Source: an uncultured bacterium
GTDB taxonomy: Bacteria; Pseudomonadota; Alphaproteobacteria; Rs-D84
Assembly: GCA_950096895.1 (NCBI GenBank)
Contig: CATNBF010000007.1
Span: 1-48,593 of the forward strand
Length of the DNA stretch: 48,593 nt
Direction of reading: 5' to 3'
Shown: piece by piece, positions 1 through 9,559 of the stretch
How positions within the stretch are numbered: the stretch's first letter is position 1
Layout: the number at the start of each line of letters is the position of its first letter
Notes under the pieces: model-generated
Told to the model about the DNA's origin: nothing
What the model saw: the letters and a program-made list of their open reading frames with translations, nothing else
Database searches by the model: none
Translations under genes and position numbers: made by a program

Positions 1-535
1 TTGCATCCACCGTTGTGGCATCCGTATCCATGGGATTAGACAAGTCGTTATACCATTGATTAACAGATAAATTTAACCCGCGGAATTGACACGCAAGCGG
101 CATCGATACCTCTACCCATTTATCCTGGATCCCGGTAACGCATTTATAACGCTTTTTTTCTGGTACAATAATGCGCTGGAAAATATGATTTGCCTCTAAC
201 GTGATTTCTGTTCCACTGGGGCAATGACGGTTATCACATTCGTAAACTAATTCCCCCGCCAAATCTGCACCGTCTTGATTTGCCTGATCGGCGGCATCGG
301 CACGTTCAAAACCCTTTTCTGTAACGAACAAGAATTCGTTATGATCCACATCTTGGGTGCCATCAAAGCTGATATACGTTTCACCGCATGTGCCCGGTAA
401 ATTTTGGGCCGGTGCCGCAAACATGGGATTTGGGGCATAGCTATATTCTGGGGTCTTCCATGGTGGAACCGTTGATGCCGCCCCAGATACCCCCGGCATT
501 AATACAACCAGTGAAAGAAATGCAATTTTTTTCAT
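1..535 (-). CDS. secreted hypothetical protein, partial (runs off left edge)
   Basis: Reverse-strand reading frame open to the edge: MKKIAFLSLVVLMPGVSGAASTVPPWKTPEYSYAPNPMF...; N-terminal signal peptide; not in the ORF track because it is truncated. Confidence 0.75.
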   Translation of the reverse strand, partial: MKKIAFLSLVVLMPGVSGAASTVPPWKTPEYSYAPNPMFAAPAQNLPGTCGETYISFDGTQDVDHNEFLFVTEKGFERADAADQANQDGADLAGELVYECDNRHCPSGTEITLEANHIFQRIIVPEKKRYKCVTGIQDKWVEVSMPLACQFRGLNLSVNQWYNDLSNPMDTDATTVDA

Positions 536-609
536 TCCCAATATCCCCTCATTTATTTGGTGCTAGTATATCATATTTAGCACCCGGATACAAGAATGAA
601 TTTGCGGGC

Positions 610-1887
610 TTAACGACACTCTTCAATCATCTGATCGATTTCTGCCGCCACCATCAGATCAGATGCTTTTAATTTTTCAACCTGGGCAATCGCGTACAAG
701 ACCGTCGCATGATCCCGACCCCCGCATGCCATCCCAATTTCTGATAACGACAATTTTGTCGCCGCCTTTAATGCCGCCATCATGATCTGGCGGGCCCGAA
801 CAATGGCACGTGCACGTCCAGAACCACAAATCGCGTCATACGATACACCCATCTTGTCACACATCGCCTTAACCATTGCAACCGGTGTCTTGGCGCGCGC
901 CAATGTATCGGCCAACAATTTATTCGCCACGTTCACGTCCACACGTGTCCCCATCAATTCGGTATACGTCTTGATCTTCATCGCAACACCGGCAACCAAA
1001 TGACCATTTGCCGCCACGCGATCGGCAATATGGGCCGCCGTTTCCCCGTCTACACCCGCCCGGCATAACATCATGCGACGAACATTCGCCGTCGGGGCCA
1101 CCATATCCGCCACCAAGCCAGATGCAAATAATGATGTCGCCCGACGATCAAATCCCGTCAGATTTGCCGGTGCCGCATCGGCAACCAAAACCACGTTTTT
1201 GCCGGCCGCCCGTAAATCTAAAACCAATTGAATGAATTCTTCGCATGTGGCACGTTTTCCGGATAAAACCTGAACATCGTCCATAATGAATGTATCACAG
1301 TTGCGGCAAAAATCCTTGAACGCAAAAACAGAATGTTCGCGCAGGCTGCGTGCAAATTCCGACACAAATTGTCCCCCAGACATCATCACCGTCCGTTCAC
1401 AGGCCGATGCAATGCACCCCGCCAACATCGATTTACCACATCCGGCCGGCCCATAAATAAACAAGGGTGAAAATGCCGCCGTCCCTGTGGCCAGTTTCTT
1501 GGCCGCCGATACCACAAATGCATTTTCATCCGACATCACAAAGGCATCAAATGAAGAAGAAAACGCAACCGCCTTTGGTGCCATAACCGGGGCATATGTC
1601 TGAACGCGATTGTCATTGGCCGATGCCACTGCTGCACGGGTTGCCCCACGCACCGTGATATTCAGTCCCAATCCAACCGATGCCGCCACATCTGTTAAAA
1701 TATTGGTGTAAACGCCACGAATAAAATCTGCAGAAAATTGATTATGCGCAGTCAAGACCAAAGTATTATCAACAATGTCAAAATTCAGCGGCGCAATCCA
1801 AGACCCAAAACTGGCAGAATCTATTTTTGACGCAATTGCTGCCTTGATGGAATCAATGTTAATGTTTTGCTTTGTCGCTGTCTGCAT
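610..1887 (-). CDS. dnaA: chromosomal replication initiator DnaA (divergent)
   Basis: Walker A FIYGPAGCGKS, Walker B TFIMDDVQVL, C-terminal DnaA signature SLSEIGMACGGRDHATVLYA; start MQTATKQN preceded by purine-rich SD. Confidence 0.88.
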   Translation of the reverse strand: MQTATKQNINIDSIKAAIASKIDSASFGSWIAPLNFDIVDNTLVLTAHNQFSADFIRGVYTNILTDVAASVGLGLNITVRGATRAAVASANDNRVQTYAPVMAPKAVAFSSSFDAFVMSDENAFVVSAAKKLATGTAAFSPLFIYGPAGCGKSMLAGCIASACERTVMMSGGQFVSEFARSLREHSVFAFKDFCRNCDTFIMDDVQVLSGKRATCEEFIQLVLDLRAAGKNVVLVADAAPANLTGFDRRATSLFASGLVADMVAPTANVRRMMLCRAGVDGETAAHIADRVAANGHLVAGVAMKIKTYTELMGTRVDVNVANKLLADTLARAKTPVAMVKAMCDKMGVSYDAICGSGRARAIVRARQIMMAALKAATKLSLSEIGMACGGRDHATVLYAIAQVEKLKASDLMVAAEIDQMIEECR

Positions 1888-2197
1888 GCCGTTTCTCCTT
1901 TCCTTCCCTAAAAGAGTTTCCTGCCCCGCGCAAGAGTGTAAAAAACACCCGCACATAAACGCATGTTTCGATAACTTTCTCAAAACATATCGTCTATATC
2001 GCCCTACTGCTTTTTCTTCTCTCTCGCGTTTGTTTTGGTTGTTTGGCAACCGTTTGGATACGTCGGTTAAGGTATATGATTAATTTCTATTTGCAACCCA
2101 ATGTTGGCTATTTTTTTTACATTTATTTTTTGACACCGATTCGGATTTTTGCCAGATTTCCGGCCTTTGTATATACATTGTATGGACATGAAAAGAT

Positions 2198-3214
2198 TCA
2201 CATCCGAACATATCCCGCACCGGTATTTCGTATCAATCCTTGCAATTCCAAGACGACTAATTCGCGCTTGATTTCCGAAATTGATTTTTTGACAATATCT
2301 GCCAATACAGATTCTGTGACCGGAATGGTGCCAATGGCATCCAATATGAAATTTTCCGGCGGCAATTTTTTTTCTTTTTTTATGTTTTTTTTCGCATTGT
2401 CATCAAAAAAATCATCTGGGCCGATACAAATTTTTGCCACGCCATCCCGAATCAGTTGATTCGGTCCCATTGAACGCGGATCACACGGATGCGAAGGAAC
2501 CGCGAAAACCGGGCGATTGGCATCAATAGCGAATCGGGCGGTGGCCATTGATCCGGATTTGGGATCCGCCTCGCCCAGGATTAATTGATCGGCAATCCCT
2601 GCAACCCAGCGATTGCGTTGAATAAAATTTGTGGCCACCGGAACATAGCCAACGGGCATCTCGCTTAAAATAACGCCATGGGCCATAATTTCATTATAGA
2701 GCGATTCGTTTTCCACCGGCCAGATATAATCCACCCCACCCGCCAATACGGCGATCGTTGCGCATTCTGATTTTGTCCGTAATGCCCCCCGATGGGCCGC
2801 GGTATCGGTCCCCATTGCCATCCCAGACGCCACCGCAATTCCATGGGCGACAAATTCCGCCGCCAAATCTGCAACAAAGGTCATGCCATGGGCACTGGCA
2901 TGCCGGGTCCCCACCATTGACACCACCGGCCGGCCCAACGTATCGATATTTCCCCGTGCGGTCAAAACGGGGGGATGATTTTTTAATTCACGCAGCCGGG
3001 CCGGATACCGGGGATCATCATCACATATATAATGTATATTTAATTTGGCCGCCCGATCCATTTCACGTCGCACGGCATCGTATACATCACCCGACGTCGC
3101 AACCGCCGCCGCCGCGGCATCGGCACCACCGAACCGACGTATTAAATCTGCATACTTTACCGGCCCAATTCCAGGCGTGCGAATAATTAATAATTTATGA
3201 AATAAATCAGACAT
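2198..3214 (-). CDS. dprA: DNA processing protein DprA/Smf
   Basis: Rossmann-like core VSMVGTRHASAHG...GIAVASGMAMGTDTAAHRGAL, VLAGGVDYIWP; start at MSDLFHKLL. Confidence 0.9.
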   Translation of the reverse strand: MSDLFHKLLIIRTPGIGPVKYADLIRRFGGADAAAAAVATSGDVYDAVRREMDRAAKLNIHYICDDDPRYPARLRELKNHPPVLTARGNIDTLGRPVVSMVGTRHASAHGMTFVADLAAEFVAHGIAVASGMAMGTDTAAHRGALRTKSECATIAVLAGGVDYIWPVENESLYNEIMAHGVILSEMPVGYVPVATNFIQRNRWVAGIADQLILGEADPKSGSMATARFAIDANRPVFAVPSHPCDPRSMGPNQLIRDGVAKICIGPDDFFDDNAKKNIKKEKKLPPENFILDAIGTIPVTESVLADIVKKSISEIKRELVVLELQGLIRNTGAGYVRM

Positions 3215-3283
3215 GATAAATTGAGTATAGGAATTTGCCGCCATCGGTTCAATGGCAAAGTTTACGAATAAATTCGTCGACAT

Positions 3284-3308
3284 TAAAAATGCGCCCATAT
3301 GGGCGCAT
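3284..3308 (-). terminator. intrinsic terminator downstream of 3315..4136
   Basis: Perfect 20-nt palindrome atgcgcccatatgggcgcat followed on minus strand by a T-rich run. Confidence 0.7.
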
Positions 3309-3314
3309 GATTTA

Positions 3315-4136
3315 TTACGGCATCACAGACAGCAATGTCACATAATCATAATTGTTGCACGCGTCTGGCTTGGCCCCAGCCCAAACCGGATTTTCACAGG
3401 CATCCCGCAACCCGATCAACCAATCACGAAACCGATTATATGTGGCTTGGTCTTCTTTTCTTAGCACCGCCAATTGAGAACGAATTAACTCTGTCCCTTC
3501 CAGGTCATGCTGTCCTTCGACTTTGCCCCCGATTAATTCATTACCAAACAATTCCATTGCCCCGACACCAATACCTGCGCCACCAACAGCACCGGCCACC
3601 GTGCCCCATGTGCGTCCCGATTTCTTGGCCGCCAAAATACGATCTTTGATCATGCCTTCGTCGGCCCACGCGCCACATGTAATCGTTGTTCCCATCGGAT
3701 AATAAACCGCCGCCACGTCCGATATATTAATCCGATTATCATCAGATTTTAATTCCACCCGAACAAAGCAAACATTGTTTTCCGGGTTTTCTACATCTTC
3801 GACCATCGATGCGTAATTACCAACATTGCTGTACCGTGATGCCCAAACAAACGTATTTCCAACCCCAATATTATTATTCAAACAGGCGGCCTTTTCCTTT
3901 TCACGCATGTCTTTTTCTTCGGTCTGGTCTTGATTTTGATCGATATTTAATGAAACTTTTGAATTCAGGTTTCGAATGGCCGGCATTCTGGCCAATTGGT
4001 TCTTTGACGCGACAACCGTTCCACGCCCAGAATCAACAAATTGATCCGACATGGCACGACGTCCAGGCGTTTGGGGCACCGCGACGGCAACCGACGTCAT
4101 CATAGATAAAACCATAAAAAATCCCAAATTTTTCAT
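3315..4136 (-). CDS. secreted hypothetical protein with glycine-rich segment
   Basis: Signal peptide MKNLGFFMVLSMMTSVAVA; glycine-rich GTVAGAVGGAGIGVGAMELFG. Confidence 0.75.
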   Translation of the reverse strand: MKNLGFFMVLSMMTSVAVAVPQTPGRRAMSDQFVDSGRGTVVASKNQLARMPAIRNLNSKVSLNIDQNQDQTEEKDMREKEKAACLNNNIGVGNTFVWASRYSNVGNYASMVEDVENPENNVCFVRVELKSDDNRINISDVAAVYYPMGTTITCGAWADEGMIKDRILAAKKSGRTWGTVAGAVGGAGIGVGAMELFGNELIGGKVEGQHDLEGTELIRSQLAVLRKEDQATYNRFRDWLIGLRDACENPVWAGAKPDACNNYDYVTLLSVMP

Positions 4137-4195
4137 TCCCTATCCCTTGGTTTATTATGGATATATTATACCATAAATCAGCACTTAAATAAAGT

Positions 4196-4220
4196 AAAAA
4201 AAGGCCGCGCTACCGCGGCC
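4196..4220 (-). terminator. intrinsic terminator of plsY
   Basis: GGCCGCG/CGCGGCC stem with U-tract on minus strand. Confidence 0.75.
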
Positions 4221-4223
4221 CTG

Positions 4224-4811
4224 TTACTTTTTCCATTTCCAGACGATTTTTGATTCGGTTCCCGAAATCAAACGACGAATATTTTCCCGATGCCGCCACA
4301 GGCATAGCAGCCCAATCGCCGTAAAGGCTAATCCAGGCTGAAACCCGATGGCAAACCCATAGGCCGGCAACAATAAAAACACCACCGTCGCCCCCAGCGA
4401 TGAATACCCCGTTGTTAACGACACCGTCAACCATTGCAACCCGCAAAAGATAAATGTCACAGGACTAACCGCCAAAACCGTTCCAAAAAGAGACGATATT
4501 CCCTTGCCCCCATGAAATTTTAACCATATGGGATAACAATGACCCACAATCGCTGCAAATCCACACCATGCGGCAAAATCAACCCCACCGATGTAATTTC
4601 CAATCAAAACTGCTGCAATGGCCTTGGCCATATCCAGAATCCAAACCAATCCCGCCAGACGTAATCCCCCGACACGCATCACATTGGTTGCGCCGATGTT
4701 TCCGCTGCCAACCTGGCGCAAATCGCCGCGGCCGGCCCAACGTGTTACCAACAAACCGAACGGCACACTGCCCAAAAAATAAGAAAGAATCAAACCAATT
4801 GCATACATCAT
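4224..4811 (-). CDS. plsY: glycerol-3-phosphate acyltransferase PlsY
   Basis: ILSYFLGSVPFGLLV...GSGNIGATNVMR; HGGKGISS; multi-TM. Confidence 0.95.
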   Translation of the reverse strand: MMYAIGLILSYFLGSVPFGLLVTRWAGRGDLRQVGSGNIGATNVMRVGGLRLAGLVWILDMAKAIAAVLIGNYIGGVDFAAWCGFAAIVGHCYPIWLKFHGGKGISSLFGTVLAVSPVTFIFCGLQWLTVSLTTGYSSLGATVVFLLLPAYGFAIGFQPGLAFTAIGLLCLWRHRENIRRLISGTESKIVWKWKK

Positions 4812-4884
4812 TTTATTTTTCCTTGATTTTGTGTTTGTTTTTTATAAAATAGCAGAAAACATGACGAAATAAAAGGAAAATAAA

Positions 4885-5145
4885 GTGGCAAATCACAAGT
4901 CATCAGAAAAAAGAATTTTGGTCACCGCCAAAAAGAACGCTGTTAACACCGCCCGGCGCAGTGCGGTTAAAACAGAAACCAAAAAGGCATTAAAGGCAAT
5001 TGAATCCGGCGACAAAGCCGCCGCCGTTGCCGCCACGCGCAGCGCGGAAAGCAAAATCATGAAGGCCGCCGGCAAAGTTATGCCGAAAAAGCGTGCCGCC
5101 CGCAAGATTTCGCGCTTGACCAAAAAAGTTGCTAAAATGGCATAA
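4885..5145 (+). CDS. rpsT: 30S ribosomal protein S20 (GTG start)
   Basis: MANHKSSEKRI...; lysine/alanine-rich S20 sequence. Confidence 0.93.
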   Translation: MANHKSSEKRILVTAKKNAVNTARRSAVKTETKKALKAIESGDKAAAVAATRSAESKIMKAAGKVMPKKRAARKISRLTKKVAKMA

Positions 5146-5152
5146 ATGATTA

Positions 5153-5175
5153 TCCCGCCGTCTGGCGGGATTTTT
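5153..5175 (+). terminator. intrinsic terminator of rpsT
   Basis: tcccgcc-gtct-ggcggga-ttttt. Confidence 0.9.
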
Positions 5176-5219
5176 CATGCTCTCTTAATAACTCTATCGT
5201 CTATTACGTTGTCGTATTA

Positions 5220-5985
5220 TCCTGGCCCACCCATTTCAAAGCCACCACAAAAATGTCTGAATTAAGCATTGGGACCAACAATCGCACGACACGTGGATCA
5301 TCACCATTTTTTATGACACGGGACAAATATACGCCACCGTGGACGTGTTGTCCCCCCGAAAACCTTTCATCCCCACAATGGTCATCTCACCTGGCCCGGC
5401 ATAGCTATCCATGCCCGATATTTTTTTGGCAAAAGTTTAATCTATCGCACTTTTTTCGCCCCCCCAGAATTAAATCCGGTTATAAAAAATGCCCTTAGTA
5501 CTTCAAAAATCTCTATAGGATATAAAGACAAGGCGGCGGCTATTGAAATTGCCGACGATCTATGGATCATCACCCCAGAATAGATCAGGATAAAATCACC
5601 CCCTGCAACAATATCACTTGCTATGATCGTGATCACTTTGTATATAATCAGGGATCAATCCACACACCACTGTGTTGTCGATATATTGGCGTGACCGCCA
5701 CCCTGTCATGCATCGTTATGGATCACCTCCTGGGGCGATTGAAATTCATAGGGCGCCAATATACCACTTGCCATACCCAGAAAAGATAGCGCGACAATAC
5801 CACATCTCAAAGTACGCATCCCATCCTGTGACCCGGCCGACCAGCACCAAATCTGGATATAAAAAACACCTGCCCCAGCAAAATTGGCCATCACGCTTGG
5901 GTCGGTATTACCTGGGAAATTCCCATCCCCATCATAATTTTCCGCATATCCCCAAATAATTTTTATAAAAAAAAGCCCCATGGGC
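5220..5985 (-). pseudogene. broken coding remnants (possible decayed secreted gene(s) or several tiny ORFs)
   Basis: Minus strand shows protein-like stretches in alternating frames: ...MRTLRCGIVALSFLGMASGILAPYEFQSPQEVIHNDA*, VITIIASDIVAGGDFILIYSGVMIHRSS..., MDSYAGPGEMTIVGMKGFRGDNTSTVAYICPVS*, and GGVYLSRVIKNGDDPRVVRLLVPMLNSDIFVVALKWVGQDNTTT*. Confidence 0.4.
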
Positions 5986-6013
5986 GGTAAAAATAAATAT
6001 TGATGATTGGGGA

Positions 6014-6190
6014 TTAAGAAGCCATTTTCAGGAAAAGTGTGTCATATTCGTTTAACTTATTTTGACACGCCCCAATCATACGTGGATTGGGATCTAAATT
6101 TTTACGTGAACATCGATCCAAATGTGTTCGTAACCTGAAACGGCCCTTCTTAAAAGCCGAACTGGCAACCGCCAGTATGTTTTTTATCAT
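6014..6190 (-). CDS. small hypothetical protein (58 aa)
   Basis: MIKNILAVASSAFKKGRFRLRTHLDRCSRKNLDPNPRMIGACQNKLNEYDTLFLKMAS. Confidence 0.4.
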   Translation of the reverse strand: MIKNILAVASSAFKKGRFRLRTHLDRCSRKNLDPNPRMIGACQNKLNEYDTLFLKMAS

Positions 6191-6244
6191 AGTCCATATT
6201 TGGAAAATTTTCAATGAATTTTTTCTGATTTTTAACTATCCGAT

Positions 6245-6272
6245 AAAAAAATCCCGGCACCATGGCCGGGAT
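6245..6272 (-). terminator. intrinsic terminator downstream of secretin gene
   Basis: cccggc/gccggg hairpin followed by T-run on minus strand. Confidence 0.85.
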
Positions 6273-6277
6273 CTGGA

Positions 6278-7906
6278 TTAATTTAATGGGGCCCCCCAAT
6301 GCTGTTGAATACTGCGTTCGACATCCATGGGGCTAACCAGGACTTGGGGTGTCAAGATGATAACCAAGACATCCCGCTGCGCAGATGTTTCACGCGATCC
6401 AGACAAGGCCATAAAGTCCGGATCCCCCAATCCATAGCGGGTGTCATTGTTGGTCTGCTTTTCAAACCCAGACACCACCAGCATTTGGCCCGATTCCATA
6501 ATCACTTCTTGCATAAAGCTGCGTTCTTCAACCTCTGGCAATTGCAGGGTTACTTCGCCAATTGTTTGCGTTGACATATTCAACAATTCGCGTACGGACA
6601 TCTTGAACAACAACAAGATACGTCCATTTTCCAATACGTTGGGCAACAACTGCATTGAAAATCCGGTTTCCAGATCATCTTGGTCAACCGTACTGGATTC
6701 AACCGTTGTAAAGTTACGCGATTCAAAGCGTTTGATATACCCGGTTGTCCGTGTGTTATTGACCGGGGCCACACGATTATTTCGTGTTGTCACCCCTACA
6801 TTTGTTACCAATGATACCTTGCCCTGCTTGGCCAAGGCCTGGATCAAGGCATTACTGCCGGCGGCACCGGACAAAGATCCGTTGTTAATCTTGTCCGCGG
6901 TATAGGCCCCAGCCACCTGTTCGCCATTTTCCATATGCGTCGCCCCCGTCAAACCAGACACTGCATTTGACAAGACCGCGATGTTCATGGAACTGGCCTC
7001 GGTCGATGCCAAGTTGTTTTTCGGATTCGCCACAATATTTAATCCCGATGCCGAATTAATCGCCGCCGCCAAATTCAACCCAAATGCAGAATTGTTGGAA
7101 ATCGATACTTGTAACACTTTGACATCGATCGTCACCAATTGCGACAGCCGTTTGTTCTGGCGTTCAATATATTCTGCGCACCGGGCCAGAATTGATGGTG
7201 ATGCCGTAACCGTAATGGTTCCCAAACTGCGCGATACGGTAAAGTCTGCATTTTCTGTCTTGCCAATAATAGAGCCGATAGTTTGTTCCACTTCGTCCCA
7301 TTCTTTTAATGTAGATTCCAGTGTGACCAAATTACCGTCATCGGTGGCCACCGACGATTGATATGACACATCTGTTCCCAATGCATAGAGCGTGAATGTC
7401 TTGGTTTCGGTTTCATAAAACACAATGGCATCTTTGTCATAATACCATAGCAAGTCTAAATCTGTCGCGACTTGGGACAACAATCCAGATAATTTGCCGG
7501 TATAGGCAACATTCATTGTCTTTTTTAATTTTTCTGCATCCACTTGGCTATCGATTTTAACCGGAATACCCGTAATAGAATAAATATCATTGGCCAAAAC
7601 CTGTAATGAGACGGGTTCATTTAATAAGATAGTAATCCCGGTATCACTTTCGAATTGGGCCGGCAAATTGTTGCGATGCGCCAAAACAGTTGATTTATTT
7701 CCCAACCAGATTCCTTCGGACATTGAAACCGTGTCACCGGTCGCCACCTTGGCCCGGGGATTTTTGGCCATTTCAAACGCATCATAGGCGTTGACAAAGT
7801 CTTGGTCCACGGCGGCGGCAACATGTGCCGACTGTTTGGTTACACATCCCGCAACCAACGCGCACAGGGCGCAAAACACGGCACAAAGTCTGATTGATTT
7901 ATTCAT
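6278..7906 (-). CDS. lipoprotein secretin, type IVb pilus PilN/BfpB-like
   Basis: Lipobox LVAGC; short secretin N-domain (PVSLQVLANDIYSITGIPVKI); C-terminal secretin domain (VSGFEKQ... DVLVIILTPQVL). Confidence 0.85.
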   Translation of the reverse strand: MNKSIRLCAVFCALCALVAGCVTKQSAHVAAAVDQDFVNAYDAFEMAKNPRAKVATGDTVSMSEGIWLGNKSTVLAHRNNLPAQFESDTGITILLNEPVSLQVLANDIYSITGIPVKIDSQVDAEKLKKTMNVAYTGKLSGLLSQVATDLDLLWYYDKDAIVFYETETKTFTLYALGTDVSYQSSVATDDGNLVTLESTLKEWDEVEQTIGSIIGKTENADFTVSRSLGTITVTASPSILARCAEYIERQNKRLSQLVTIDVKVLQVSISNNSAFGLNLAAAINSASGLNIVANPKNNLASTEASSMNIAVLSNAVSGLTGATHMENGEQVAGAYTADKINNGSLSGAAGSNALIQALAKQGKVSLVTNVGVTTRNNRVAPVNNTRTTGYIKRFESRNFTTVESSTVDQDDLETGFSMQLLPNVLENGRILLLFKMSVRELLNMSTQTIGEVTLQLPEVEERSFMQEVIMESGQMLVVSGFEKQTNNDTRYGLGDPDFMALSGSRETSAQRDVLVIILTPQVLVSPMDVERSIQQHWGAPLN

Positions 7907-7927
7907 CGTTATCTCTCCCTGAGGTCC

Positions 7928-8860
7928 TTATTCTTCGTTTGTGGAAATAACCAATACGCGGTTACCTTTGTAAAACTTGGCATACGGGGTCGGTGTGGCC
8001 CGGCCAAAATTACGCACCAGTGCCGACGCCACGTCAACAAAACGCCCCTTAAAGACAGCACTGGCCTCTATCGGGTATTCACGTGATGTGGCCCAAACCA
8101 AATCCCAACCTTCCTTGTCGCACCAATTCTGCAAGATTTCACGCAGCGTCTGACCATTGGCAACCACCCATGAACGCACCTGGTCTGATAATTCCTTGGG
8201 GGCTTCTGCATCCGCAGATTCATCCACAGCAATTTCTGTTGTTTGTTCTTCGGTAATAACGGTACCGTCTGGCAACGTTGATGTGGCAATCATCCCATTA
8301 CGTTCCGCAAAGGCCACATATTCATCCCCATTGGCCGCACGACGAACACAGTTCTTGCGCCCACTGCGCGAGACGGACAAAACATTTCCCCCATCATCTT
8401 CCAGCATTTCACGCGTCAACAGGGGCATTTCCGAATTATTGGCGCATTCATCATCGAATCCAAACGGCACCTGGGGCCCATGAATCATATTTGCCCCGCC
8501 CGACCATCCGGCAAAGTCCCCCCGTGGCCCCATATTAAAATTATTTTCTACGACCAAGTCGGCCCCAATTTTCGAAACAATTTTTATGTTATCAGATTTT
8601 GTCCCGGCCCCTGATTTTGCACACGCCCCAGATTCACACGCAACATCAACGTCGGCATCTGATCCCGCCAGCGGCCATGTCGGCACCGGTGCATATTGGG
8701 TCACCTGATTTTGATTATATTGAATATATGTGTCTTCGACCACATCGCGATCGGTCGTATAAAATGTTTCCGATGTAATAAACTGGGGGCCGTTTTCTGC
8801 GGCAAAACAATATCCCGCGGCCGTTGCAAACATGGCGATAATCAAGACTTTACGAAACAT
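7928..8860 (-). CDS. TcpQ/PilL C-terminal-domain protein, secretin partner
   Basis: Signal peptide; C-terminal SWVVANGQTLREILQNWCDKEGWDLVWATSREYPIEASAVFKGRFVDVASALVRNF typical of TcpQ-like domain. Confidence 0.8.
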   Translation of the reverse strand: MFRKVLIIAMFATAAGYCFAAENGPQFITSETFYTTDRDVVEDTYIQYNQNQVTQYAPVPTWPLAGSDADVDVACESGACAKSGAGTKSDNIKIVSKIGADLVVENNFNMGPRGDFAGWSGGANMIHGPQVPFGFDDECANNSEMPLLTREMLEDDGGNVLSVSRSGRKNCVRRAANGDEYVAFAERNGMIATSTLPDGTVITEEQTTEIAVDESADAEAPKELSDQVRSWVVANGQTLREILQNWCDKEGWDLVWATSREYPIEASAVFKGRFVDVASALVRNFGRATPTPYAKFYKGNRVLVISTNEE

Positions 8861-9012
8861 AAACTGGTCCTTTCCTATACTTATTATGAACTTATTATAA
8901 CAACTTGACCGAATCTGTGCAAGACTTAAAAACAGGCGCAAAAGATAAAATCGCGCGAATCGGAAAAAGGTGTTATACTACACCCCGATAGAACAAAATT
9001 AATGGGAAAATT

Positions 9013-9549
9013 ATGACAACAGACCTGATTCTTATCGGTGGGGGACTGATTATCGCGCTGGAAATTATCCTGGTGGGACTGGGGATTGGGATACGCCGCG
9101 CAATGCAGCGTACAGAAAATGCGATCGGCCGGCAATACAACTTAATCTTGCGCATTCAAACGACATTAAAAAATAAATCGGCAACAAATGCCGTCGCAGA
9201 AAATGCCGAAATGGTCTATCAGGATTTATTACAAAACCTGATTCCGATTATGGCGGCAATCGATGTTATGCCGCGCAATACCCCCGAACATCCTTTGTGG
9301 CGGGCATTGGGGGGAATCCTGGATACCTATAGTCGGGATCCATTTGTGCTGGAAAAACTGCGTCGTGCGATCAAGCTTAATAACGACGTGGCCCGTAATA
9401 TTAATAATTATAGCACACGTGCCGATGCATTCTTGCGGCATCTGACGGCGACAGATCCAAACGGTATTTTAACCACAACATTTACAGACGGACTGTTGGG
9501 GCAATCATTAACATTCTTTGCCCAGGCGGTACAACTGGCGGGGGAATAA
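9013..9549 (+). CDS. single-TM hypothetical protein
   Basis: N-terminal TM LILIGGGLIIALEIILVGLGIGI then helical cytoplasmic region; tightly upstream of sufB. Confidence 0.75.
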   Translation: MTTDLILIGGGLIIALEIILVGLGIGIRRAMQRTENAIGRQYNLILRIQTTLKNKSATNAVAENAEMVYQDLLQNLIPIMAAIDVMPRNTPEHPLWRALGGILDTYSRDPFVLEKLRRAIKLNNDVARNINNYSTRADAFLRHLTATDPNGILTTTFTDGLLGQSLTFFAQAVQLAGE

Positions 9550-9559
9550 AGGCCATTAA

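Noticed and set aside
2758-3186. 142-aa plus-strand ORF antisense to dprA (Pro/His/Arg-rich)
   Set aside because: Composition reflects the antisense of a GC-biased gene; dprA on the opposite strand has strong family motifs.
5706-5981. 91-aa minus ORF as a normal intact gene
   Set aside because: Plausible peptide but followed by several frame-shifted coding-like pieces; reported as possible pseudogene instead.
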